From Myotis daubentonii (taxonomy: Eukaryota; Chordata; Mammalia; Chiroptera; Vespertilionidae): a DNA stretch of 64,000 bases. The notes below the pieces were generated by a model. That model saw only the letters and a program-made list of their open reading frames with translations. It did no database searches and was not told the origin of the DNA. The position numbers and the translations under genes were made by a program. This document shows positions 24,669 to 35,541 of the stretch, piece by piece. The first letter of the stretch is position 1, and every line of letters starts with the position of its first letter. The stretch spans positions 87,495,063-87,559,062 of the forward strand of contig NC_081841.1 of NCBI RefSeq assembly GCF_963259705.1, read 5' to 3'.

Positions 24669-25879
24669 CTCTTTAGCTGTTTTATTACCCAGATGTCATT
24701 CTGCCATTTTATGTTTATTAAGTATGGCATCTTGTTATTATAGACGACACTTTCCAGAAAGCAAGTGTGACAGCAAAAGCCAATTCAAGACTCACATTCA
24801 TCTGTATCTTGGAAGGAACATAACTCTTTTCACTGTTTAATTCCTATCTGTCCCTTTGTGTAAGTAAACACCCTCTGACTTCCTTAAGATGTTTTTGACT
24901 TCCTTAGAAGTACAATTGCATTGTTTTATTATCTGACAGCATATTAAAGATAACACAACTCCATGTGGCTTCCTATTCTGAGCTGTTCCCCTTCATCTCT
25001 TTCTCTTTATTGTTCAGTTTGTAAGGTTTCTGTCATATTGTTCAAAATGTTAATTTTAACTAAAATACATCATTCATATGATTTAAAATTCTGCTAAAAG
25101 TGAAAAAATTGGATCAATATAATAGACTAATAATAGGTAAGTGGTGAAATTCAGAGTTATCTTATGGAAAATAGGAAGCCTTTAAAAATAATTAAAAATC
25201 ATGATTTCAGAAAATGTTTAATAGGATGAAAAATGTTTACTATACAGCCCAAGAGAAAAGACCAAGATGCAAAGCCAGAGAGTATAATTTAGAATAGGTG
25301 AAAACATAGCAAATGTATATGAAGGAAAACATTGGAAGGAAAACACCAAATGTTAATAGGGTTTGTATATGGTATGAACTTATGGTTGGTTGTATGTATT
25401 TTTCTTTTTATATTTCTATACCTTCCAAACTTTCTTTTTTAAGTGTATATCATATCATAATTAAAATATAAATATTATAAATTTTTTGTTTAGCCAGACC
25501 TCAATTATAATACCTTTTCAAGTTATATATTCTAGTTGTACCATCTCCACAGAAATCTCCTCTCCCTTATATGTATTACCCATTGTATTTTTTAAATAAC
25601 TAAGTATTTATATGTACATCGGAATAGCTTTCAATAGCAAGATATTTAATGCTATTTCCTTGTTACTGGCATGTCTGGTTTCATGTGTTTATAAAAAGCA
25701 ATATATAGAGTTGCTTGGTATATAGAGTCAGAAAGACGCTTTTGTTTTGTGTTTGGTTGGTTTTTTAATTATGGTGTTTAAGAAGCAGAACTGCCAAGAA
25801 AGTGCAGGCTTTATTGTGAGCTAGCAGTCAGAAATCAAAGTAAATGCTACATGGGAAAAGAATGAGTGGTTATGGAGTG
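24669..25879. other. Unique AT-rich DNA, no gene recognised
   Basis: Nothing recognised in 1.2 kb. Confidence 0.45.
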
Positions 25880-25990
25880 CTCTGCTAGGCACTTCTATGG
25901 GCACTTCGTTCACCCCCTCATTTACTCCTTTTCACAGATGAAGTAATGGAGGCTCAGTGAGGCCAGGGACCACACAGCTAGCAAGTGCTG
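25880..25990 (-). repeat. MIR fragment
   Basis: 'ttcacagatgaagtaatgga', 'ggctcagtgaggccagggac' and 'cacacagctagcaagtgctg' are the reverse complement of the MIR core. Confidence 0.85.
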
Positions 25991-26889
25991 CCTTTTTTTG
26001 ACTTGACTCTTCTACTTTCCTTAGTCATAAACAAATCTGTCTGGCAATGCGTGTGCACTCGGAGAGAGCAAGCACACAATCAGATGCAAGTTTGGAAGTG
26101 CATGACAGAAAGGTGCATGTACATACATTTTTTTATGTTTGTCATTTCGTATCAAAACAACTTATTTTGTGTATGTTGTGTGTAAGTTCTGTTCTTCTGA
26201 GAACACATGTTTTTATTCCTTTTTAATTCTCTACAATTACCAGTGCACAGTGCTTTCAATCCAGATTCTCAGTAGGTGCTCCAACTTAGCCATTAAATCT
26301 CAGTATTATTTACTACTCATGGCACACTACAATTTTAGAACCAGAGATGGCGTGGTACATTTCATTATGTCAGGATTTTCTGTAGATGGACAGTAGCTAA
26401 TGATAAAGCAAAGATTTTCAGACAATCAAAACAATGTGGGAGCTATAGCTATGATTCCTGTGTACCTTCATAAAATTGAGAGAATTAAAGTTGGCCTATT
26501 TTGTAGTTAATTTTTATACAGTAGTGGTGGAAAATTTACATGGAATTAATGCTACTTATATAACTACTTTTTACCAGAAGAGTCATAAGTTAGTGATATT
26601 TTCTGAGGCATTCAAGTTTAGTAATAGCCATTGAATTATAAATATATTGCTGAAATAAGGACAGGTCAGTAAGCAAAGTTGTGATAATTAAATCACCAGT
26701 GACAGAGTACATGATGGTTCTTAGATTCCAAATATATTGTCAAATCAGAAATTTGATAAAATCAATAAGAAAATGATAATAGCTAAAGCACCTCAAAAAC
26801 CCCCAAAACTATTAGACTTTTTCTTTATGCATTTTTACTCATTTAATTTAGCAAAACTTTCTATGTATCCTAGAATTAAGTGACCGATT
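25991..26889. other. Unique AT-rich DNA, no gene recognised
   Basis: No repeat or exon recognised. The overlapping frames at 25985-26396 have no domain. Confidence 0.4.
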
Positions 26890-27020
26890 AATTAATTAAC
26901 TGAATATCTAATTATGTCCTGGGTGCCCTGCTGGATATGACACAAAATGCAAAGATAAAAAAGACACAGTTCCTAGAATCAAGGGTGTTAACGTCTCATA
27001 GGTCATTAGTATACCAGTAA
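26890..27020 (-). repeat. L2 LINE 3' fragment
   Basis: 'ttaattaactgaatatctaa', 'ttatgtcctgggtgccctgc' and 'tggatatgacacaaaatgca' fit a reversed L2 3' end (normally 'tactgtgtgccaggcactg'). Confidence 0.55.
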
Positions 27021-27532
27021 GGGCACAAATAGCAGTAAATGAAGATGGGGGAAGGAGAAGGGGCCATGTGCTTTGAGTACAGAATGAGTCAGTCTACAGA
27101 CACCAAAGGGTTCTAGCAAGTCATCCAGAGGCAACAAGTCCTGCTGGCCAGATGATGGTGAAGGGGTTTCATAACATTTCACTGCAAGACGTATAATGTT
27201 TATAAAGCCGTGAGGCATGTGGTTCTGTCTCAGGGCAGTATCGTGTGCAAAGGAACTCAGCTATCAGCAATAATTTTAGAATGTCTCAAATACTTAACCT
27301 GTATTTCTCAAATACTAGGGAGGGTACAAATAACTCTCAGAAATTTTTCTCAAAATTCCCCTTTTCTCTTTCCCATAAACTGCCTTCATACTCCACATCT
27401 ATTCTCACTCCTCTGACTTATTTTTCTAAGCCATTTCCTCTGCCCCATTTTCCTCTGCCCATTCTCTCCCACTCTTTATCATAATAGACTCTGTTAAATT
27501 CTTCCCCTCTTCCGACCACTCCACAGGCATTG

Positions 27533-27538
<6 letters not shown>
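27021..27538. other. Unique DNA, no gene recognised
   Basis: Pyrimidine-rich toward its right side (27360-27540). No gene seen. Confidence 0.4.

Positions 27539-27585
<47 letters not shown>
27539..27585. repeat. (CT)n microsatellite
   Basis: About 23 pure CT units following a pyrimidine-rich stretch. Confidence 0.98.
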
Positions 27586-27586
<1 letters not shown>

Positions 27587-29139
27587 ACAGTTCTCTAAAA
27601 ATTCTCCATTACTAATGCCCAAAGCATTGCTTTCTTTTGACATCTCTTCTCTTCTCAGAAGTCAGAGGAGGGGGAGGAAGCTGTGCAAAGCCATAATCTC
27701 CTTTAGCAGGCTGGGAATATCTCTAAATGAGTTGCAAACCTACCAAACCCGAGGTCCTGCACATTATGCCTTTAATCTCTTGCCTATTGAATTATTTAGT
27801 CAGAGTCAGAGTGCTGTTGCCTATACATTTTTGTATGTCTGTTGCTGCACTTTTCATTGCAGCTGTGGTTCACTCAGGAAACAGCTTTCAAGTGTAGAAA
27901 CTAGGCCAAGATCATGCATATTTAGGATGTCATTCATATGGAAGATAAAGGCAATAATTCCTATTGTAAACATTTCTTTCCTTAATCCATTCTAGTATTA
28001 TAGGTATTGGTACTTTGAATTTTTGGGGGGTCTCATTTGGATAAAAAAAGTGGATTCTTTTATATTAATATTCTTGGGTATGTTTACATATGATACGACT
28101 TAATAAACCATCATTAAAGAGATTATTTACCAAAATATATTATTTTCCAAAATTGACCCAATAAGTAAATAGCTATGACTATCAGCATGTATATCAGCAT
28201 GATGAAGTATACATGGATTTTGGGCTCAGGGATGAATTTTTGAGTAGATAGGGGGCTCCTGCTACTATGCTGGTTGACTGATTACATACATATATATGTA
28301 TTTATATAATATATGTATTATACACACATGCTTGTTTTAATAATTACATGGGGTACAGAAAAAGAATTGCACATCCATGTTCTTTTTCACTAAATTCCTC
28401 TTCAAACCAGATACACCAAAAGGCTGGAAACTAGTGAATTTGAGCTTTTCCCAGCCCTTTGCTTCCTCTGGCTCTTGTTGGAAGTGCTAATGAACTGACA
28501 GCTCACAAAAATCCAGTGCACAGTACTCACTCAACTTTTTACTGAATGAAAAATGAAACCCCCCAAATCACAGCACAGAGGATACCAGGTGGGAAGAAGC
28601 TGAGCTCATCCCGTTCATTTTATACCCTGCATAATCACAGAGTGGCTGGACATGATTCATGGGAAAGACCTATTTAAGGAAGGAAGTGAAAGTCAGAGGC
28701 TAAAAAATGACCCATAATCAGGTGCTGACAGTTGTGTGTTGAAAGGTCTATGTAAAGCCAAACTTTCCAACCACAAAAAGGGACCTGCTCTGTTTAACAT
28801 TTTGGAGTGAAGAAATTAAGGGGAAAGCTGAGCTGAGATGAAAGGTCTAGAAATAGTTTTAACTTCCATGCTTGACACAGAGAAATGAAAGAAATCTACT
28901 GTGTAAATTAAACAAATAAATGTCCAATCATGCATTTAACTTGAATTCCCATGAAAATTTGTAGAATTTGTAAGAAGACTCCAAAGTTTATTTTTGATAC
29001 AAGGTAGGCCATCTTAATGCCAAAAATTGAAATGCCTATGAAATCATGTACAGATGACTCAACGATTCAGGGGCAGAATGTTCAGATTGTCTTTTGTCGA
29101 TGTTCCTTGTTCCTTCTTTATAAGTTAATATATACATTT
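27586..29139. other. Unique AT-rich DNA, no gene recognised
   Basis: The frame at 27615-27995 (126 codons) has no recognisable domain and atypical composition, so it is not called. No repeat recognised. Confidence 0.4.
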
Positions 29140-29457
29140 ATTCATTCATTCATTCATTCATTCATTTATTCTTTGAAAAAATTTTATTCAACATAGTACT
29201 TACTCCATAGTGGGCATTGTGCTAGGTTTTAGGGATTCAAAAAATGTGTCTCCCTCTGTTAAGGAACTTACAGTCTGTTTTGTGAGACAAGACAAGTGAT
29301 TTTAACTGTACAGTGCTGTAAGTGCTGTGACAAAAATAAACCCAGAATGCTAATTCCGACTAGGGGAATCTAAGAAGGTTTCCAGGACCTATAAATGCAT
29401 GAGCTGAGTTTTGAATAAGAATGGGTTTAACCAAATGAAGGACAGGCACTAGAACAG

Positions 29458-29662
29458 GGTTGCTAAGTGCATAGATTCTATAGCCAGGCTGTCAGGGTTC
29501 AAGTCTTGGTTTTGCCAGATACTATGCATGACTCCAGGCAAATGTCCTCACCTTTCCCCATCAGTGGGAAAAAGAATAATACCTACCTCTTACCTATCCC
29601 AGGATTGTAAGGATGAATTTGTGAGTTAATATTTCCAAAGTATTCAGAACAGTATCTGCCTT
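29458..29662 (+). repeat. MIR SINE inside L2
   Basis: 'gctgtcagggttcaagtctt', 'actccaggcaaatgtcctca', 'aataatacctacctcttacc' and 'ggattgtaaggatgaatttg' follow MIR order in sense orientation. Confidence 0.87.
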
Positions 29663-29867
29663 AGCTAACATGTGTTATGAATAAAAAAAACAAAACATGG
29701 TTGGGAGGTGAGTGTCCTAGATAGCAGGTAGGGCTGTTGCAATGGCCTGAAAGGGCATGAATGCTGCATTTAGGAAAGAGTTAAGAATAAAGGGTAGGGT
29801 CCATAATTGAGGGGGGTGAAAGATAGGGCTGAGGGATATGAAGGCTTTGTTAAAGAATGTGCATACT

Positions 29868-30092
29868 GCCCTGACCGGTTTTGCTCAGTGGATAGAGCGT
29901 CAGCCTGTGGACTGACGGGTCCCAGGTTTGATTCCAGTCAAGGGCATGTACCTTGGTTGCGGGCACATCCCCAGAGGGGAGTGTGCAGGAGGCAGCTGAT
30001 CAATGTTTCTTTCTCATCGATGTTTTTAATTCTCTATCCCTCTCCCTCTCCCTTTCTCTCTGTAAAAAAGTCAATAAAATATATTTAAAAAA
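29868..30092 (+). repeat. Ves SINE, forward, well preserved
   Basis: The only forward-oriented Ves copy seen. The tRNA-like head has A box 'tttgctcagtggatagagcg' and B box 'ggtttgattcc', then 'gtgcaggaggcagctgatca', 'ttctctatccctctccctct' and tail 'gtcaataaaatatatttaaa'. Perfect 16-bp target duplication 'aaagaatgtgcatact' at 29852-29867 and 30093-30108, indicating a recent insertion. A and B boxes form a Pol III internal promoter. Confidence 0.97.
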
Positions 30093-31199
30093 AAAGAATG
30101 TGCATACTATCCTAGATACCATGAAGAACCAAATAATTGGTAAGATTTGTATTTTAAATCGTTCACTCTGCAATGCTGTGGAGAGTGGGTTTTAGGATGG
30201 GACGCCACTCTTTGGAGTCAAATTGGAACAGTTTTCTCAAATTTTCCAATAATAAGAATCACCTGGGGACTCTTTTTAACCATACAAAGTCCCAGGCTTC
30301 TTCCTGGGAGATTCTGATTGAGAAGACTTGGAGAAGGGCCAGTAATCATTAACGGGCCAAAAGCATTAAAATATATGCTTCCTGTCTTCAGAGAGATTTT
30401 GCAAGGTGGTGGCTGTAAACTTTGAAGGGAGGACTAATGAAAACCTAAACAAAAGTAATAGAAACAATGTGGCTGGAGATCAGAGGGCAAATTTCAAAAG
30501 GAAGCAGCAATAGGACTTGGTGACTGATGGAATGGAGCCAAGGATGACACTCAGATTTTTGGCTTGGGTGATTGGGCAGACTGTGGAAGAATTTGAAAGA
30601 AAAGTAGGTCTGGCAGGGAGGTTAATGAGGTTAGTGAGATTTGGACAGGTTGAGTTGGGAGTGTCAGTGGGAGACGAGTCCAATCAGAGTTTGCTCACAC
30701 ATGCCTGAAGTACAGGGAAGACATTTCAACTAGAGACATCGAAGTGGAAGTCATCAGCATATAGGTAGTAACTGAAACCTGGCAAATGCCAACAGTTAAA
30801 TTGTGAGTAGGGGAAGACATTTTATGTTATTTGCTCATTCATTTATGTATTCAATCATTCACTCAGCAAAGCAATTTTAAAGGCATATTTTATGCCATGC
30901 ACTATGTTACACAATTTTTCCATAAAGGAGACTGTGAAGAAATAGCCAGGAGGACTATAAGGAAAAAGAGTAGTGTCATTGAAGCTAGTGGAGAAGATTA
31001 TGCCAAGACACCAAATGAGGTGACGAGTGAAATGGGTTCCCTGGATTTAGTAAAAACCAAGGTCATTGGTAACTTAGGAGAGAATAGATTCTGCTGAGTG
31101 ATGAGTAAGGAAACGGAATTTGAGACACAACCTCAGGCCTGAGTGGGTAGTAAACAATTGAAGGTAATGAAGGATGAAGAGAGATAGATGTAGTAGACT

Positions 31200-31735
31200 G
31201 CAAGAATGGTTATAAAATCTTCTCCTACCAGTATGCATAGCCCTTTCAGTGTTTCTTTGTAGTTACTCTCATCAAGAGGCCGAATCTGTTTTCATTCTTT
31301 AAGCTGGGCTTGGTCATGTGACTTGCCATGACCAAGGGGACATTAGCAAATGAGATGGAAAGCTTAAAAAGCGTTTGTGCCTTGGGGTTTGCCACTTCTG
31401 CTGCTTTTGGGAACCCTGTGATTGCCACCAGGTAAAAATAAAGCTGGACCAATTTTCTGGAGACCTGTGGCCAGTCATCTTTGTCACTCTGCAGCAGCGA
31501 GCATTGACCAACAGCAAGCACCAGCCAGCAGACATTGAACAAGATATTGAATCAGCCCCTAGCCAACCTACCCACTGACTTTAACTGCAGAGTGAGCCTA
31601 GACAATCCCAGCCAAAGTGCCCAGCAAAGATGAGCCTAAGTCATTGGTCCACACAATAGTGACTATTGTTTTAAGCCACTCAGTTTTGGGAGTAGTTTCT
31701 TACATAGCAAAAATGAATTGATAGAATAAAATATT
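31200..31735 (+). repeat. MaLR (MLT1-like) LTR
   Basis: 'acttgccatgaccaagggga', 'agtgagcctagacaatccca', then the end pattern 'ttgttttaagccactcagtt' and 'ttgggagtagtttcttacat' match an MLT1-class LTR in sense orientation. Solo and diverged, with no internal sequence. Confidence 0.65.
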
Positions 31736-31884
31736 GTCTGAGTGTGAAAGCTTTCAAATATCTAAATTATTCTGAGTTTTGTACATGTCTCTGAACTAGG
31801 TTGGAGGTTAGAAAAACTTTGGTTGTTTTTAATCTATTTTATCTTCCTAACACTGTTCCAGGCAGAAACCATAAAAGTTGTATC

Positions 31885-32265
31885 TAAGAGTGAAATGGCT
31901 AGGTCATATAGTATTATTGATTCATGCTACAATATGGATGAATCTTAAAATAATTATGCTGAGTGAAAGAAGCCAGAATGAAAAGAAGTACATGCTGTGT
32001 ATTCCATTTACATAAGATTCTAGAAAATGTACACTTATATGTCATGATGAAAAGCAGATCAGTGATTTCTTGGAGATGGCATGGAGGAGAGAGGGATGGA
32101 TTACAAAGGGAAACAGAGAAACTCTTAGGGATAACAGATACATTCATTATCTTGATTGTGATGATGGATTTATGGTTGCATACTAATAAAATGGTACCTT
32201 TAGAGATGTGCAGTTTAATGTATATCAATTAAACATCAACAAAGCTGATAAAGAGAAAAAGAGGA
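31885..32265 (+). repeat. L1M-type 3' UTR
   Basis: 'acaatatggatgaatcttaa', 'gctgagtgaaagaagccaga', 'tattccatttacataagatt', 'agatcagtgatttcttggag' and 'caattaaacatcaacaaagc' are the classic 3' end of old mammalian L1 in sense orientation. Confidence 0.88.
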
Positions 32266-32289
32266 TCTAATAAACTCTTTCAATTGTGC

Positions 32290-32905
32290 TTTGTATTCAT
32301 AAATGTGGTAGCAGAATAATATCTCTCCCCCCAAAATGCACATGTCTTTGTCTCCCAACCTGGAGATGTGAACATGTGGAAATGTGCAGGCCTGGGAATA
32401 TTTTTCCTTATATAGCAAAGGAACTTTGCAGCTGTAATCAAAGTTATGGACCTTAAAATCAGGGCATTATCCTGGATTAATTGCATGGGACAAATATAAT
32501 CCCATGAACCATTAAAAGGGGGGAAAAAACCTTTCCTGGTTGCGTCAGAGAGATAAAACAGAAGAAAGAGCAGAGATCTGAAAGACTCAACCTGATATTT
32601 CTGGTTTTGAAGATAAAGGAAAGGAACCATGAGCCAAAGAATGTGGAGGCCTCCAGAAGCTGGGAATGGGCCTCAGAGTGCAGGAGGCAAGAGGACAAGA
32701 CTTTGATCCTATCTCTACAAACTGCAAATATCCCAAATGAGCAAGAAAAGAATTCTTTAAAATCTCCAGAAAGAAATGAAGCCTGCAGGCACTTTAATTT
32801 TAGTCCTGCATCACTGTTGACCTACTAACTATACGACACTTAGTTTGTGTTATTTTATGCCACAAAATTTGTGGTAATTCATTACAGCAGTAATAGAAGA
32901 TGAAT
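32290..32905 (+). repeat. MaLR (MLT1-like) LTR
   Basis: 'cccccaaaatgcacatgtct', 'gcaaaggaactttgcagctg', 'attatcctggattaattgca', 'ccatgagccaaagaatgtgg', 'aatgaagcctgcaggcactt' and 'tttgtggtaattcattacag' follow an MLT1 LTR in sense orientation. Solo LTR next to the L1M 3' end. Confidence 0.8.
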
Positions 32906-33329
32906 ATGTGAAGTTTGCCTGGGCAGAAAGTTGAACTGATGGGCTATGGCAGCTGTTTTAATGACCCGTTTCCCAGCCATAAATCACAAATAATTAAAAG
33001 ATGATTATATTTTGCCTCCCTTTGCTGGCTGCTTTCATTTTATAGACTTGTTCAACTTTTAAAATACTGCACAGGCCACTTGATATGCTGCAATAGGGTG
33101 GTTGTGGGAGCTTAGTAGCTCTTCTAATCTACTAGTCTGAACCATACACAGGTGACATTTTCCACCAACTATAGAAATATTCTCTCATTAAACACTGGTC
33201 CCATCAAGTATCACTATTGTAAACAATGTTTTTATGTATTTATTTTATCTCTGTGTGTGTCTAGACTTTGAAAGCCAACTCCCTCTAAGGGAATACTTTT
33301 CCAGACACCTATTATCTCTTCAGTTTTTG
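32906..33329. other. Unique DNA, no gene recognised
   Basis: No feature recognised. Confidence 0.4.
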
Positions 33330-33545
33330 AAGACTAGGAAACAGACTGCTTGGGTTTAAATATTGGCTCCACTCTTATGAGTTGCTTAGACATTAGTGCC
33401 TTAGTTTTCTCATCTGAAAAATGGGAATAATAGTGATACATTGAAAGAAAGGATTGAATTAGTCTATCCATATAAAACACTTTTAACAATGCCTGGTTCA
33501 TATGAGCACTGGGTGAGTGTTGTGTGGTTAGTTGTTATTATTATG
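33330..33545 (+). repeat. MIR SINE
   Basis: 'ctgcttgggtttaaatattg', 'ccttagttttctcatctgaa', 'aaatgggaataatagtgata', 'acaatgcctggttcatatga'. A Helitron sits directly on its right. Confidence 0.86.
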
Positions 33546-33572
33546 ACTAGAGGCCTGGTGCACGAAATTTGT

Positions 33573-33576
<4 letters not shown>

Positions 33577-33604
<28 letters not shown>
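33577..33604. repeat. (TG)n microsatellite in a Helitron
   Basis: Fourteen TG units directly after the 3' hairpin of the Helitron. Confidence 0.95.
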
Positions 33605-33728
33605 TGTGTCCCTCAGCCCAGCCTGCACCCTCTCCAATCTGGGACAATCTGAGACTGCTGGCTCCCAACTGCTTGCCTGCCTGCCTGCCTGATCACCCCC
33701 TAATCACTCCCTTGAGAGCCTGATCTAT

Positions 33729-33914
33729 GCCTAACTGCTCCCCTGTCAGCTTGATTGCCCCTAACTGCCCTCCCCTGCTGACCTGGTCGCCCCCCAACTT
33801 CCCTCCCCTGCTGGCCTGGTCGCCCCCTAACTGCCCTCCCCTGCTGGTCTGGTCCCCCAAAACTGCCCTCCCCTGCAGGCCTGATCACCCACAACTGCCC
33901 TCCCCTGCAGACCA
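33729..33914. repeat. Minisatellite of about 31 bp units in a Helitron
   Basis: Five to six imperfect units of the form 'cccctaactgccctcccctg' + 'ctggcctggtcg' repeat in tandem. Differences between units (ctggcc/ctggtc/caggcc) show decay after expansion. Confidence 0.88.
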
Positions 33915-34017
33915 TCTTGTGTCCACATGGGGGCAGCCATCTTTGACCACATGGGGGTGGCCACCTTGTGTGTTGGAGTGATGGTCAATTTGCATATTAC
34001 CTCTTTATTAGATAGGA

Positions 34018-34467
34018 TGATGCCTTTACTATCCGACAGGAACATTTTTATCTCAGTAATGGGTTCATATGTCCTAACTTCATATGTCCTAGCAAAAGAG
34101 ACCGCAGTCAGCCTTTCTTGTGTGCCTGTCCTGCTAAGAAGATGCAGATCACTTCCTCTGACTTTCTTGCCCTAAAAGTTCCTGTTTCTTCTGAGGCAAA
34201 AGCAGGAAGAGAAGAATCACACAGGGATGTTTGCTGAACACAGCAGAATTCTGTCCAATGACTTCTTTCCCCCAGATTCAAAGGGTGTGTTGCCAGGGCG
34301 AGGATTATTCTATTTACTTTCCCCATCTCTCCAGCTTTACCCAAATGGCCTGGATTGCCACACTGTGCCTTTCCTCATTAGTGCATGATGATGAGTCAAA
34401 AGATGCCTGAATTCTGTTGTCTCTGAAAATAAAAACCAACATTCCAACCAAACCATTTATAATTTTA
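34018..34467. other. Unique DNA between Helitrons
   Basis: No gene or repeat recognised. Confidence 0.4.
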
Positions 34468-34738
34468 CTAGAGGCCTGGTGCATGGATTCGTGTACCTGT
34501 GGAGTCCCTTGGCCTGGCCTGCATCCTCTTGCAATCTGGGACCCCTCAGGGGATGTCAGATAGCTGGTTTTGGCCCAATCCCTGCTGGCCCTATCCCCAC
34601 AGGCCTGATCCAGACAGGAGGGAGACTGATCCTGTGCGTTGAGCATCTGTCCCTTGGTGGTCAGTGTGTGTCATAGCAACTGGTCAAACAGTTGTTTGGT
34701 CATTCAATCATTTGGTCACTTAGGCTTTTATATATATA
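34468..34738 (-). mobile_element. HeliBat-type Helitron A of a head-to-tail array
   Basis: Left (3') end CTAGAGGCCTGGTGCATGGATTC with an imperfect hairpin. Right (5') end 'cacttaggcttttatatata', a variant 5' terminus of the family. Shares the 'gcaatctgggacccctcagg' block with the other copies. Its right end directly abuts the 3' end of the next Helitron. Confidence 0.88.
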
Positions 34739-35211
34739 ATAGAGGCCCAGTGCACAAAAATTTGTGCACTGGAGGGTGGGGGGGGGGTGTCACTCAGCCT
34801 GGCCTGTGTCCTCTCATAGTCTGGGACCTCTCTGGGGTGACCACTTGCTGGCTTAGGCCTGCTCCCCTGGGGATTGGGCCTAAGATGGCAATTAGACATC
34901 CCTCTGGCAGCCCGGCAGCCCTCGGGGGATGTCCACTTGCCAGCAGGGAGCAGGCCTAAACTGCAGTCGGACATCCTTAGCACTGCTGAGGAGGAGGGAG
35001 AGGCTCCCACCACCACCGCTGTACTGGCAGCTATTAGCCTGCCTTGTGGCTGAGCAGAGCTCCTCCCATGTGAGAGCGCACTGACCACCAGAGGGCAGCT
35101 CCTGCACTGAGCGTCTGCCCAGTGGTGGTCAGTGTGTGTCATAGTGACCAGTCATTCCCAGTCCTTCTGCGGTTAGGGTCAGTTTGCATATTACCATTTT
35201 ACTATATAGGA
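34739..35211 (-). mobile_element. HeliBat-type Helitron B of the array
   Basis: Left end ATAGAGGCCCAGTGCAC (CTAG decayed to ATAG) with an extended hairpin around AAAAATTTG. Right end 'tttgcatattaccattttac' + TATATAGGA, the complement of TCCTATATAGT. The interior resembles the copy at 40514 in its first 100 bp. On the right it joins the next Helitron through a GGATAG junction that has been split by an LTR. Confidence 0.9.
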
Positions 35212-35214
35212 TAG

Positions 35215-35535
35215 TGTGGGAAGAGCTCAGGCGATTTATCTCAGTGCAGTGGCAGATGCAATGGCATGAGTGCACTCCACCTATACAAGCTTTCTTGGCA
35301 CACCGGGAAGTGGCAGCGCCCGCCTGAGTAAGCCCCCTAGAGCCTCTACATAGTACCCTATCTTTCCTACCATTGGTTGCCCTAGGATGGTGTAAACTTC
35401 TGATTGGTCTGGGATGTTATATATGTTGCTGCACTTAAACAATAAAGTCAGATCTGCATCTTGAACCGGTCTCCGGAGTCGGGCATGCTTCGTTAGGACT
35501 CCGTTGGCCTCACCCCCGCGGGACCCCCTTCCTCA
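35215..35535 (+). mobile_element. Solo LTR of a class II-type endogenous retrovirus
   Basis: Begins TGTGGGAAG and ends CTTCCTCA (TG...CA), flanked by 6-bp duplications GGATAG (35209-35214) and GGACAG (35536-35541), one mismatch. A 6-bp duplication is typical of class II (ERVK-like) integration. LTR signals include CCAAT-type 'attggt' motifs near 35371 and 35402, a TATATA stretch near 35419 and the poly-A signal AATAAA (35441-35446), followed by an R/U5-like segment of about 90 bp. No internal viral sequence: a solo LTR left by recombination. It sits exactly in the junction between two Helitrons, so it integrated after they did. Confidence 0.85.
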
Positions 35536-35541
35536 GGACAG

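Larger units (their letters stand above)
29140..31130 (-). repeat. Decayed L2 LINE with reverse-transcriptase remnant
   Basis: Its 3' tail is the reversed ATTC/TGAA repeat at 29140-29170, followed by 'tagtgggcattgtgctaggt' and 'aaggaacttacagtctgttt'. Farther in, reverse-strand codons in 30480-30683 read '...ITQAKNLSVILGS...', corresponding to the 'AQAKNLGVILD' block of L2-type (CR1-clade) reverse transcriptase. Beyond it, 'gacatcgaagtggaagtcat' and 'caaggtcattggtaacttag' fit upstream RT sequence. The frame is broken throughout. A MIR (29458) and a Ves SINE (29868) interrupt it, and part of 30830-30930 looks like a second L2 tail, so the span may hold two copies. Confidence 0.75.
33547..34017 (-). 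mobile_element. HeliBat-type Helitron, non-autonomous (471 bp)
   Basis: Minus orientation. The 3' end is at the left: CTAGAGGCCTG, then hairpin GTGCACGAAATTTGTGCAC. The 5' end is at the right: reverse complement TCCTATCTAATAAAGAGG with octamer ATGCAAAT. Inserted between A and T. Interior: a TG microsatellite next to the hairpin, a 'cctgcctgcctgcctg' run and a minisatellite. No replicase coding. Confidence 0.95.

Noticed and set aside
27615..27995. 126-codon frame
   Set aside because: No domain or supported splice sites; stop-free length is unremarkable over 64 kb.
29868..29945. tRNA gene candidate
   Set aside because: A and B boxes are present, but the sequence is the head of a Ves SINE with target duplication and A-rich tail; it would not fold as a functional tRNA.
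33729..33914. CRISPR-like array of short repeats
   Set aside because: Units are contiguous without unique spacers, inside a Helitron in a mammalian genome.
34738..34752. Possible independent Tc1-like TA insertion at the TATATA between Helitrons A and B
   Set aside because: The TATATA belongs to the variant Helitron 5' terminus; no inverted repeats are present there.
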